From assembly GCF_050847355.1 (NCBI RefSeq), contig NZ_CP193755.1, forward strand, positions 2,108,001-2,172,000: DNA of 64,000 bases, given 5' to 3'. Every line of letters begins with the position of its first letter. Within the stretch, counting starts at the first letter, position 1. Below the pieces are notes generated by a model that saw nothing but the letters and a program-made list of their open reading frames with translations, had not been told where the DNA came from and searched no databases. The translations under genes were made by a program, and so were the position numbers. This document shows, one piece after another, positions 53,407 to 61,131 of this stretch. The DNA comes from Limimaricola sp027213785. Lineage in GTDB: Bacteria; Pseudomonadota; Alphaproteobacteria; Rhodobacterales; Rhodobacteraceae.

Positions 53407-55488
53407 ATGTTTAATGATTTGCGAACGACTTCGGTGGCATCCGACCTGACCGCGCTTCCGAAAGCCCAGATAGGCTTGGGCCGCACCGAGGCCGAAACCC
53501 TCACCATCGCGAACGGTTTCGCGATCAAATCGAACCCCCACCCCTCAAACGGGGCCTATCTCGAGGCGAAGAGCGGCGAGGCGAGCGCCAGCGGGGTTTT
53601 CGATGGTGGCGCCGGCTATTACGATCTCACGGTCGGATATTTCGACGAAACCGACGGCGTGTCGCAGATGGAGGTGCTGGTGAACGGCGCCATCGTCGAC
53701 AGCTTCGAATGGAACGGCACCTTCGGAAATGACAAATCGAGCCCCGCCAGCCGGGCGGAGTATCTCGTCGGGGATCTGTGGCTCGCGCCGGGAGACCTGA
53801 TCACGCTGCGCGGCATGGGCGATGGCGGCGAGCCGCTGCGCACCGATTACATCGACATCGCGGTCGACACCTCACCGCCGCCCGGCGGCGCTTTCGTGAT
53901 CGAGGCCGAGGCGATGGAGATCGTCTCGGGCTTCAAGGTCGTGTCGAACGGCAAGGCCTCGGGGGACGCCTACCTCCAGCATGTGCGCCGCGGCACGGAT
54001 GGCGACGCCGATGAGGCGCGCGCCGCCTATACCTTCGACCGGGCCGGCACCTTCGACATGACGATCGGCTATTTCGACGAAAGCGACGGCGTCTCCTCGA
54101 TGCGGGTCCTGCTGAACGGGGTCGAGATCGATCGCTTCGACTGGGACAGCAGGTCGGGCGGCAGGCGCGCCAACGAGCAGAGCCAGGCGGAACGGGTGAT
54201 TTCGAACCTGACCGTCTCGGAGGGAGATCGTCTGGAGCTGGTGGGCCATGGCGATGGCCGCGAGCCGCTGCGCACCGATTTCCTGCGCTTCGAACCCGCC
54301 ACCCCCGCCCCCCGCGCGACGCCGGATCTGTGGTACGAGGATGAGGGCGAGGTGATCGTGGCGCTGAATGACGGCGCGGCCAACTTCACCGAACGCGCTA
54401 CCGGTATCATGGTAGGCGACGCCGACATCCTGTCGGGCGATTTCGACGGCGACGGCGACATGGATTTCCTGCGTGTGGCCGTCAGCCGCGGCCCCGTGCC
54501 CACCGCCACCCCCGACGAGATCGATTTCGACATCGAGACCACCCTGTTCGAGAATGACGGGGCAGGGCATTTCGCGATGACTTTGGAGGGCACCTTCACG
54601 CTCATCCAGCCCGTGAGGGATTCGAGTGTGGATTTCTTCTTCAAGGCCCATGCCGCGGCCGATGTGGATGGTGACGGGGACGTGGATTTCGTCGCCATGG
54701 AGGATATGGGGGAATCCTTTTTCCTGCTCGGGAATAACGGATCGGGTCTTTTCAGCCTCGCCGCGCGAAGCCATGTCTTTCAGGATCCGGACAGCCAAGT
54801 GCTTTTGGGCGATCTCGATGGCAATGCCGATCTCGACATGGTCATCCTCAACGATTTCACCGAGAACGACGTGGTCGTCTACCTCAATGACGGTACTGGC
54901 GTGATGGAATTCAGCACCAGCGCCAGCCCCGGAGCGGAAAGCTATGGCGACGGCCAGATCATCGATCTGGACGGCGACGGCTTCAACGACATCCTCTATG
55001 TCGCCGCCGGCGAAGGCAAAGGCATCTACAGCATCACGAATGACGGATCTGGGGGCTCCCGGCCCGGCGGGCGGGGCAGCTTCACGCCAGACGAGGAAGG
55101 TCTGATTGGGTCGTTCGAGGCGGCGAATTTCGATCGCGACGGCCAGATTGAGATCGCCAGCGCCGGGGCCGGCGGTGGCGCTACCGAGACCGGCTTCCGC
55201 CTGTTCGACGTCGTGACGACGCCCGAGAGCACCGAATTCGTCCTGAAATCTTTCGATCCCTCGATCACCGGACTGCTGGTCGCGAATGGCGATTTCGATC
55301 TCGACGGGGACAACGACCTCCTGATCGTGCCCCGCGACACCGTGCAAGAAATGACGCTTCTGGTGAATGATGGCGACGGCAATTTCTCCTCCGCCGGCGT
55401 GGTGATCCCGCCCTTCGTCACCTCGGAGGGATCCTTCGCCCCGGCGGTGAACGTCGCCTTCATCGACGACTCCGCCCTTCTCGCATGA
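53407..55488 (+). CDS. FG-GAP/VCBS repeat protein with duplicated CBM-like modules
   Basis: A 693-aa protein. Residues about 28-152 and 166-297 are two copies of one module (EAE at its start, GYFDExDGVSxMxVLxNG in the middle, GDGxEPLRTD at the end), resembling CBM6/35-type beta-sandwiches that bind glycans with calcium. Residues about 344-640 contain six acidic repeats beginning DFDGDGDMDFL (344), DVDGDGDVDFV (419), DLDGNADLDMV (469), DLDGDGFNDIL (520), NFDRDGQIEIA (574) and DFDLDGDNDLL (629), typical of Ca-binding FG-GAP propellers. No N-terminal signal is obvious and there is no Gly-Gly-x-Gly-x-D RTX tail, so the export route is unclear. A surface or secreted adhesin is the best guess. ATG lacks a good ribosome site. 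Confidence 0.83.
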   Translation: MFNDLRTTSVASDLTALPKAQIGLGRTEAETLTIANGFAIKSNPHPSNGAYLEAKSGEASASGVFDGGAGYYDLTVGYFDETDGVSQMEVLVNGAIVDSFEWNGTFGNDKSSPASRAEYLVGDLWLAPGDLITLRGMGDGGEPLRTDYIDIAVDTSPPPGGAFVIEAEAMEIVSGFKVVSNGKASGDAYLQHVRRGTDGDADEARAAYTFDRAGTFDMTIGYFDESDGVSSMRVLLNGVEIDRFDWDSRSGGRRANEQSQAERVISNLTVSEGDRLELVGHGDGREPLRTDFLRFEPATPAPRATPDLWYEDEGEVIVALNDGAANFTERATGIMVGDADILSGDFDGDGDMDFLRVAVSRGPVPTATPDEIDFDIETTLFENDGAGHFAMTLEGTFTLIQPVRDSSVDFFFKAHAAADVDGDGDVDFVAMEDMGESFFLLGNNGSGLFSLAARSHVFQDPDSQVLLGDLDGNADLDMVILNDFTENDVVVYLNDGTGVMEFSTSASPGAESYGDGQIIDLDGDGFNDILYVAAGEGKGIYSITNDGSGGSRPGGRGSFTPDEEGLIGSFEAANFDRDGQIEIASAGAGGGATETGFRLFDVVTTPESTEFVLKSFDPSITGLLVANGDFDLDGDNDLLIVPRDTVQEMTLLVNDGDGNFSSAGVVIPPFVTSEGSFAPAVNVAFIDDSALLA

Positions 55489-55607
55489 CCGGCGAAGCCA
55501 GTTCGGCCAGCGCCGCTCTCGGCAAGACCGGGGTCGCCATTCGCTAGGTGCGCGACCCCGAGCGGGACCAGGCCACGCGAGGCCTGACTGAGCAGATCGA
55601 AGTCGCA

Positions 55608-55683
<76 letters not shown>

Positions 55684-55695
55684 GCGTGGGCCGGT

Positions 55696-56292
55696 TTAGC
55701 CGCCCCCATCGCCGACTGCAAGCGGTGCGGCGAGCCGATCGTGTCGCCCCTGCGAGATCCGGAACACCACCCCCTGCCCGCCTGGCAGCCGCGCCAGATC
55801 GGCGCGACTGCCGCCCGTTGCAATGGTGCGCAGCACGCGCGAGGTCATGCCATGCGTGACGAGCACGCTGGGACCCTCGAGCGCGGCGAGCAGATCGGCG
55901 CAGCGCGTCCAGAGCGCGGCAAAGCCCTCGCCGCGCGGCGCACGGGCGTAGAAATCGATGAAATGCTCGCCCGGCGGCCCGGGCCAGCGGGCGTCGATCT
56001 CGGCCCGGTCGAGCCCGGACCAGTCGCCCATGGCGATCTCGCGCAGCCGCGGTTCGGGCCGCGGCGCCGTGCCGAAGGCGAGCCGCGCAGTCTCGACGGC
56101 GCGGCCCTGCGGCGAGGACAGGATGCGGTGCGTCGCCGGACCGACGCCGCGCGCGGCCAGCATCCGGCCCATCGCGCGGGCCTGCGCCCGCCCGGTTTCG
56201 GTGAGCGGCGAATCGAGACCGCCCTGCATCCGGCGCATGGCGTTCCATTCGGTTTCGCCATGCCGCATCACGTAGATCTCGGGTATCGTCAC
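55696..56292 (-). CDS. Histidine phosphatase family protein (phosphoglycerate-mutase-like)
   Basis: A 198-aa histidine phosphatase. EIYVMRHGETEWNAMRRMQGGLDSPLTETGRAQARAMG is the RHG catalytic block (phospho-His), with the second His in SVLVTHGMTSRVLRT and a Glu in RLREIAMGDWSGLDRAEI. It may hydrolyse sugar or nucleotide phosphates; substrate is not evident. The GTG start at 56292 overlaps the soxR stop (GTGA), so it is translationally tied to soxR and probably lies in its transcript. ATG alternatives would remove the first beta strand. Confidence 0.9.
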   Translation of the reverse strand: MTIPEIYVMRHGETEWNAMRRMQGGLDSPLTETGRAQARAMGRMLAARGVGPATHRILSSPQGRAVETARLAFGTAPRPEPRLREIAMGDWSGLDRAEIDARWPGPPGEHFIDFYARAPRGEGFAALWTRCADLLAALEGPSVLVTHGMTSRVLRTIATGGSRADLARLPGGQGVVFRISQGRHDRLAAPLAVGDGGG

Positions 56293-56756
56293 GCGCGCTC
56301 TCCTGCCGTGCCGGTCCAGCGTCGCGGCCCGGGTCCGGACCGGCCCAGCCGGTCCTGCGCATTGTAGAGCGGGCAGCTGTCGAGCGACAGGCAGCCGCAG
56401 CCGATGCAATGCCCCATCTGGTCGCGCAGCCGCGTCATCAGCGCGATGCGCTCGTCGAGCATCGCGCGCCACGGCGCCGCCGCCTCGGCCCAGTCCCGGG
56501 CCGAGACGGCGCGATCGCGCGGCAGCCGGTCGAGCACCTCGCGGATCTCCGACAGCGACACCCCCACCGCCTGCGCCACCTTGATGATCGCCACGCGGCG
56601 CAGCTCTCGCCGGTCGTAGCGGCGATGATTGGCCGGGTTGCGCCAGCTGCGGATCAGCCCCTCGGCCTCGTAGAAATGCAGCGTCGACACCGGCACCCCG
56701 GCGCGCGCCGCCATTTGGCCGATGCTGAGATCGGAGGGAACGGGAAAGCGTGACAT
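56289..56756 (-). CDS. soxR: Redox-sensitive transcriptional activator SoxR
   Basis: A 155-aa MerR-family regulator. LSIGQMAARAGVPVSTLHFYEAEGLIRSWRNPANHRRYDRRELRRVAIIKVAQ is the winged HTH; CIGCGCLSLDSC holds Cys117, 120, 122 and 128 with C-x2-C-x-C-x5-C spacing for the [2Fe-2S] sensor. Oxidation of the cluster by redox-cycling compounds switches on target promoters with 19-bp spacers. The operator sits 8 nt beyond its own start codon (56766-56783) and is shared with the divergent 82-aa gene. A histidine phosphatase overlaps its 3' end. Confidence 0.96.
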   Translation of the reverse strand: MSRFPVPSDLSIGQMAARAGVPVSTLHFYEAEGLIRSWRNPANHRRYDRRELRRVAIIKVAQAVGVSLSEIREVLDRLPRDRAVSARDWAEAAAPWRAMLDERIALMTRLRDQMGHCIGCGCLSLDSCPLYNAQDRLGRSGPGPRRWTGTAGERA

Positions 56757-56761
56757 GGCGC

Positions 56762-56792
56762 TTGACCTCAACCTTACTTGAGGTCGCAGATT
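56762..56792. promoter_or_regulatory. Sox box within a 19-bp-spacer promoter
   Basis: CCTCAACCTTACTTGAGG (56766-56783) has the exact half-sites of the classical SoxR operator CCTCAAgttaacTTGAGG; the centre differs. The palindrome extends to GACC...GGTC (56764-56785). On the + strand it lies between TTGACC (56762-56767) and CAGATT (56787-56792), spaced 19 nt as in MerR-type promoters, so oxidised SoxR should activate the rightward gene. Confidence 0.88.
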
Positions 56793-56835
56793 GCGGGCTC
56801 CGATACGGAATCACAAGAGCCGAGGAGCCCTGTCC

Positions 56836-57084
56836 ATGACCACCTTCCCGCTACGTCCCCGCCTTTCCCTTCGCCGCCTGCTCGCATGGTTCTCGACGCC
56901 AAAGCGGGTGCATGACCCGCTCGACGACGCGCTGTGCGCGGAGCTTCAGTCGATGCGCCACGAGACGCAGCTGCTGCATCTGCGGGAGCTGCGCCGCAAC
57001 CCGCATCTGGCGCGCGACATGGGTTTCGAGCCCGATGCCGATCCCTGCCCGCCCCGCATCGGGCCGGGCGGAACGCTGCTGTAA
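56836..57084 (+). CDS. Small SoxR-linked protein of unknown function
   Basis: An 82-aa basic-N-terminal protein, MTTFPLRPRLSLRRLLAWFSTPKRVHDPLDD..., with Cys at residue 30 (DALCAELQ) and near the end (DPCPP). The middle is amphipathic helix (AELQSMRHETQLLHLRELRRNPHLARDMGFEP). I recognise no domain, though the RxNPHLxRDMGF ending is reminiscent of small DUF1127-type proteins. GAGGAG lies upstream of the ATG. It starts about 44 nt after a SoxR-controlled -10 box, so it is expected to be induced by redox-cycling stress. No close parallel was recalled. Confidence 0.72.
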   Translation: MTTFPLRPRLSLRRLLAWFSTPKRVHDPLDDALCAELQSMRHETQLLHLRELRRNPHLARDMGFEPDADPCPPRIGPGGTLL

Positions 57085-57156
57085 ATGGACACCAGCTCTG
57101 GACGCGCGGGGGCCGGCCGCCGTAGCTGGGGCCGACCGATCAGCAGCGGAGTGCGC

Positions 57157-58053
57157 ATGACCCATTTTCCCATCGATGTCCCGCCCGCCGCGCGGGCCAT
57201 CCCCCGCGCAGGAACGGCGCCGGACGACCAGCCGCGCGTCGCGGTGGTCACCGCCTTCGCCCCCGAGATCGCGATTCTCGAAACCGCGCTGGAAGGCGCC
57301 GAAACGCGGCGCATTGGTCCCGCGACCTACATCACTGGCCGGCTCGAAGGGCGTGAGGTGGTGCTGTTCCTGTCGGGCATCTCGATGGTCAACGCCGCGA
57401 TGAGCACGCAGGCGGCGCTCGACCACTTCAACGTCACCTCGATCCTATTCTCAGGCATCGCCGGCGGCGTCGACCCCGGCCTCGGCATCGGCGACGTGGT
57501 GGTGCCCGCGCGCTGGGGCCATTTCCTCGAAGGCGCCTTCGCGCGCGAGACGGATGCGGGCTATGCCCTGCCCGGCTGGATGAGCGCACCGGTCGCGAAT
57601 TTCGGGATGATGCATACCTGCCCGGTGGGCGTGGTGGCGCCTGGGGCGGACGCGCCGCAGGGCCGGTTCTGGTTCGACACCCACCCCGTGCTCCTCGAAC
57701 TGGCCGGGGCCGCCGCAGCCGAGGTCGAACTCTTGGGCTGCGACGCCGAGGCGACCCCGCCCCGGGTGGTGATCGGCGGCAATGGCATCTCCGGACCGGT
57801 CTTCATGGACAACGCCCAATTCCGCGAGCACGCCCATGCCAGCTTCGAGGCGCGGGTGCTCGACATGGAGAGCGCAGGCGTGGCGCAGGTGGCCTATGCC
57901 AACGGCGTGCCCTTCATCGCTTTCCGCTCGCTGTCCGACCTCGCCGGCGGCGGCGGCGACGAGAACGAGATGGTACGTTTCATGTCGGTGGCGGCCGAGA
58001 ACTCGGCCCGGCTGATGCGCGCGGTGCTGGCGCGACTGCCGGCATCCCTTTGA
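57157..58053 (+). CDS. 5'-methylthioadenosine/S-adenosylhomocysteine nucleosidase family protein
   Basis: A 298-aa nucleoside phosphorylase-like enzyme. VAVVTAFAPEIAILETAL, LFLSGISMVNAAMSTQAALDHFNVTSILFSGIAGGVDPGLGIGDVVVP and LDMESAGVAQVAYANGVPFIAFRSLSDLAGG (MESAG with catalytic Asp/Ser in RSLSD) follow the MTA/SAH nucleosidase pattern. An insert of about 50 residues (FARETDAGYALPGWMSAPVANFG...) distinguishes it from E. coli Pfs, suggesting a different nucleoside. A 36-residue N-terminal extension without a clear signal precedes the domain. GGAG lies before ATG 57157. Terminator at 58061. Confidence 0.87.
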   Translation: MTHFPIDVPPAARAIPRAGTAPDDQPRVAVVTAFAPEIAILETALEGAETRRIGPATYITGRLEGREVVLFLSGISMVNAAMSTQAALDHFNVTSILFSGIAGGVDPGLGIGDVVVPARWGHFLEGAFARETDAGYALPGWMSAPVANFGMMHTCPVGVVAPGADAPQGRFWFDTHPVLLELAGAAAAEVELLGCDAEATPPRVVIGGNGISGPVFMDNAQFREHAHASFEARVLDMESAGVAQVAYANGVPFIAFRSLSDLAGGGGDENEMVRFMSVAAENSARLMRAVLARLPASL

Positions 58054-58060
58054 AACGCAA

Positions 58061-58086
58061 AAGGCGCGCCCCGTCGGGCGCGCCTT
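58061..58086 (+). terminator. Intrinsic terminator after nucleosidase gene
   Basis: AAGGCGCGCCC / CGTC / GGGCGCGCCTT with an 11-bp perfect stem, 8 nt past the stop. Confidence 0.75.
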
Positions 58087-58094
58087 CCGTAACA

Positions 58095-58169
58095 TGGTGG
58101 GTGATAAGGGATTTGAACCCCTGACATCTTCGATGTGAACGAAGCGCTCTACCACTGAGCTAATCACCC
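58095..58169 (-). tRNA. tRNA-Val(CAC)
   Basis: A 75-nt reverse-strand cloverleaf: GGGTGAT acceptor, GCTC D stem, anticodon stem CTTCG with loop TTCACAT (CAC), TTCAAAT T loop, ATCACCC, discriminator A, encoded CCA. It reads GUG. It is related to but distinct from the tRNA-Val(TAC) at 55608. Confidence 0.95.
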
Positions 58170-58492
58170 GTTGGCGCGTCATTTAGCGGTCCCGGCCCAG
58201 GGGCGCAAGACCTCCTTCGCGGCAATTTCACCTCGGGTGGAAATTCATACGCCCCGTTGGGCCAAGGCACGGCTGCCAGTTCGCAGGACGGCCCTGGAAG
58301 CGCGATCGGCGCTGACATGCCAAATCTCCCATGGCTCCTCGTTCGCCCGATCGAGGAGCTTCCCACTTGCCGAGCGACCGTGCCGGTGACAGCGAGGCCG
58401 GGCACCAGATGGCGGCCATCATGGGGGGCGTCGCGGAACGCGGCCACCGGGCCTGCCTGGCTTTGCTAGACGGGAACTGATCCCGCCATGCG
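58170..58492. other. Intergenic region between tRNA-Val(CAC) and lon
   Basis: About 320 nt in which neither strand has a convincing gene; the frames are Pro/Arg/Ser-rich shadows. A bulged hairpin AATTTC-ACC-TCG-GGT-G-GAAATT lies at 58222-58243. This stretch must contain the tRNA-Val promoter (reverse strand, upstream of 58169). Nothing else was recognised; the hupB gene often found after lon is missing here. Confidence 0.45.
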
Positions 58493-58519
58493 AAAAGGGC
58501 GCCCCGCAGGGCGCCCTTT
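58493..58519 (-). terminator. Intrinsic terminator of lon
   Basis: On the reverse strand AAAGGGCGCCC, a 4-nt loop and GGGCGCCCTTTT. Located 7 nt past the lon stop, with TTTT at the exit side. Confidence 0.85.
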
Positions 58520-58525
58520 CCTCGT

Positions 58526-60946
58526 TCAGTGATGGGCGGCGGTGCCCGCGGTGCCGTCGCGGCTCTCGAGCGCGCGGGCCGCGGCGGCGGCTTCCTCCGC
58601 CTCCTCGTCCCACTCGATCGGCTCGGGCTGACGCACGAGCGCGTGCTTGAGCACTTCGGAGACATGGCTGACCGGAATGATCTCCAGCCCCTTCTTCACC
58701 ACCTCGGGGATCTCGGCAAGATCCTTCTCGTTCTCCTCGGGGATCAGCACCGTCGTGATGCCGCCCCTGAGCGCCGCGAGCAGCTTCTCCTTGAGGCCGC
58801 CGATCGGCATGGCATTGCCGCGCAGGCTCACCTCGCCGGTCATCGCGATGTCCTTGCGGATCGGGATGCCGGTCAGCACCGAGACGATCGAGGTGACCAT
58901 CGCGAGGCCGGCCGAGGGGCCGTCCTTCGGGGTCGCCCCGTCGGGCACGTGGACGTGGATGTCCATGCGGTCGAAGCGCGGCGGCTTGACGCCGATCTGG
59001 GGCGCGATCGAGCGGACGTAGCTCGACGCCGCCTCGATCGATTCCTTCATGACGTCACCGAGCTTGCCGGTGGTCTTCATCCGGCCCTTGCCCGGCAGCT
59101 TGAGCGCCTCGATGTGCAGCAGGTCGCCGCCCACGGAGGTCCATGCCAGACCCGTGACCACGCCCACCTGATCCTCCTTCTCGGCCAGCCCGTAGCGGAA
59201 CTGCTTCACGCCGAGGAAGTCGTTCAGGTTCTCGGGTGTCACCTCGACGGCCTCGACCTCCTTGCGGACGATCTTGGTCACCGCCTTGCGCGCGATCTTC
59301 GACAGCTCGCGCTCGAGGTTCCGCACGCCGGCTTCGCGGGTATAGGTGCGCACCATCTCGGTGAGCGCCGCGTCGTCGATCGAGAACTCCTTTTCCTTCA
59401 GACCGTGGTTCTTGAGAACCTTGGGCAGCAGGTGCTGCCGCGCGATCTCGCGCTTCTCTTCCTCGGTGTAGCCCGCGAGGGAGATGATCTCCATGCGGTC
59501 CAGAAGCGGCCCCGGCATGTTGTAGGAGTTCGCCGTGGTCAGGAACATTACGTTCGACAGGTCGTACTCGACCTCGAGGTAGTGATCCGCGAAGGTGCCG
59601 TTCTGCTCGGGGTCGAGCACCTCGAGCATCGCGCTCGCCGGGTCGCCGCGGAAGTCCTGACCCATCTTGTCGATCTCGTCCAAGAGGATCAGCGGGTTCG
59701 AGGTCTTGGCCTTCTTCAGCGCCTGGATGATCTTGCCCGGCATCGAGCCGATATAGGTCCGGCGGTGGCCGCGGATCTCGCTCTCGTCACGCACGCCGCC
59801 GAGCGAGATGCGGATGAACTCGCGCCCCGTGGCCTTGGCGACCGATTTGCCCAGAGAGGTCTTGCCGACGCCCGGAGGGCCGACGAGGCACATGATCGGC
59901 CCCTTCAGCTTCTTCGAGCGCTGCTGGACGGCGAGATACTCGACGATCCGTTCCTTGACCTTCTCGAGACCGAAATGGTCGTCGTCGAGCACCTTCTGCG
60001 CGAGCTTCAGGTCCTTCTTGGTCTTGGACGGGTTGTTCCACGGAATCGAGAGCAGCCAGTCGAGATAGTTGCGCACGACGGTGGCCTCGGCCGACATCGG
60101 GCTCATGTTCTTGAGCTTCTTGATCTCGGCCTCGGCCTTTTCGCGGGCCTCGTCCGAGAGCTTGGTCTCCTCGACGCGCTTCTCCAGTTCGGCGACCTCG
60201 TTGCCGCCATCCTCGCCGTCGCCCAGCTCCTTCTGAATGGCCTTCATCTGCTCATTCAGATAGTACTCGCGCTGGGTCTTCTCCATCTGGCTCTTGACGC
60301 GGGTCTTGATCTTCTTCTCGACCTGCAGAACCGACATCTCGCCCTGCATCAGCCCATAGACCTTCTCGAGCCGCTCGCCGATGTCGAGCGTTTCCAGGAG
60401 ATCCTGCTTCTGCTTGACGTCGATGCCGAGATGGCCGGCGACGAGGTCGGCGAGCTTGGCCGGATCGGTCGCTTCGGTGACGGCCGAGAGCGCCTCTTCG
60501 GGGATGTTCTTGCGGATCTTCGAATAGCGCTCGAACTCCTGCGCGACGCTCTGCACCAGCGCAGCCACGATGTCGCGGTCGCCGGGCATCTCGGTCAGGT
60601 ACTCGGCGCGCGCCTCGAAGAAGCTGTCATTCTCGATGAACTCGGCGATACGCACCCGCGACTTGCCCTCGACGAGGACCTTCACGGTGCCGTCGGGCAG
60701 TTTCAGCAACTGCAGCACGTTGGCCAGCACGCCCGCCTTGTAGATGCCCTCGGACGTCGGCTCGTCGACGCCGGGGTCGACTTGGGACGACAGCAGGATC
60801 TGCTTGTCGTCGGCCATGACCTCCTCGAGCGCGCGCACCGACTTCTCGCGGCCCACGAAGAGCGGCACGATCATGTGTGGGAACACCACGATGTCGCGCA
60901 GAGGCAGCACCGGGTAGGAGGGGCTGAGGGGCTCTTGCATGCTCAT
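58526..60946 (-). CDS. lon: ATP-dependent protease Lon
   Basis: An 806-aa Lon protease. Residues 1-210 are the LAN substrate-binding domain (SYPVLPLRDIVVFPHMIVPLFVGREKSVRALEEVMADDK); the AAA+ domain has GPPGVGKTSLGKSVAKATGREF (Walker A) and PLILLDEIDKMGQDFRGDPASAMLEVLDPEQN (Walker B and sensor); the protease domain has PKDGPSAGLAMVTSIVSVLTG with catalytic Ser and a Lys in the following helix region. It degrades misfolded and regulatory proteins in the cytosol. The C-terminus ends in an Ala/Glu-rich tail. A heat-shock-like promoter lies upstream. Confidence 0.98.
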   Translation of the reverse strand: MSMQEPLSPSYPVLPLRDIVVFPHMIVPLFVGREKSVRALEEVMADDKQILLSSQVDPGVDEPTSEGIYKAGVLANVLQLLKLPDGTVKVLVEGKSRVRIAEFIENDSFFEARAEYLTEMPGDRDIVAALVQSVAQEFERYSKIRKNIPEEALSAVTEATDPAKLADLVAGHLGIDVKQKQDLLETLDIGERLEKVYGLMQGEMSVLQVEKKIKTRVKSQMEKTQREYYLNEQMKAIQKELGDGEDGGNEVAELEKRVEETKLSDEAREKAEAEIKKLKNMSPMSAEATVVRNYLDWLLSIPWNNPSKTKKDLKLAQKVLDDDHFGLEKVKERIVEYLAVQQRSKKLKGPIMCLVGPPGVGKTSLGKSVAKATGREFIRISLGGVRDESEIRGHRRTYIGSMPGKIIQALKKAKTSNPLILLDEIDKMGQDFRGDPASAMLEVLDPEQNGTFADHYLEVEYDLSNVMFLTTANSYNMPGPLLDRMEIISLAGYTEEEKREIARQHLLPKVLKNHGLKEKEFSIDDAALTEMVRTYTREAGVRNLERELSKIARKAVTKIVRKEVEAVEVTPENLNDFLGVKQFRYGLAEKEDQVGVVTGLAWTSVGGDLLHIEALKLPGKGRMKTTGKLGDVMKESIEAASSYVRSIAPQIGVKPPRFDRMDIHVHVPDGATPKDGPSAGLAMVTSIVSVLTGIPIRKDIAMTGEVSLRGNAMPIGGLKEKLLAALRGGITTVLIPEENEKDLAEIPEVVKKGLEIIPVSHVSEVLKHALVRQPEPIEWDEEAEEAAAAARALESRDGTAGTAAHH

Positions 60947-61020
60947 TGTATCCTTGTTCTTGGCAAGACGGTCTGGCCCCGCTGTGCGGCAGCCGCAAGG
61001 CCGTCTCCTGTCCGGGATCT

Positions 61021-61050
61021 TACTTGGGTGAACCGACCGGTCAGTTCAAG
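61021..61050 (-). promoter_or_regulatory. Possible sigma-32-type promoter of lon
   Basis: On the reverse strand CTTGAA (61050-61045), 17 nt, then CCAAGTA (61027-61021), about 75 nt upstream of the lon start. The -35 equals the alphaproteobacterial heat-shock consensus CTTGAA; the -10 is a weak match to CCCATNT. A GACCGGTC palindrome lies inside the spacer. Confidence 0.35.
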
Positions 61051-61131
61051 CGCGTGTCGCGTGGCTCTCTCGGCAATGTGCCTCGGAGCGGGCGGCCGGG
61101 CAAGGCGGATCGCCCCACCCGTCCCCGGATG

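Noticed and set aside
58160..58447. A 95-codon reverse frame between tRNA-Val and lon
   Set aside because: It overlaps the tRNA, has no ribosome site and has a Pro/Arg/Ser composition like non-coding sequence.
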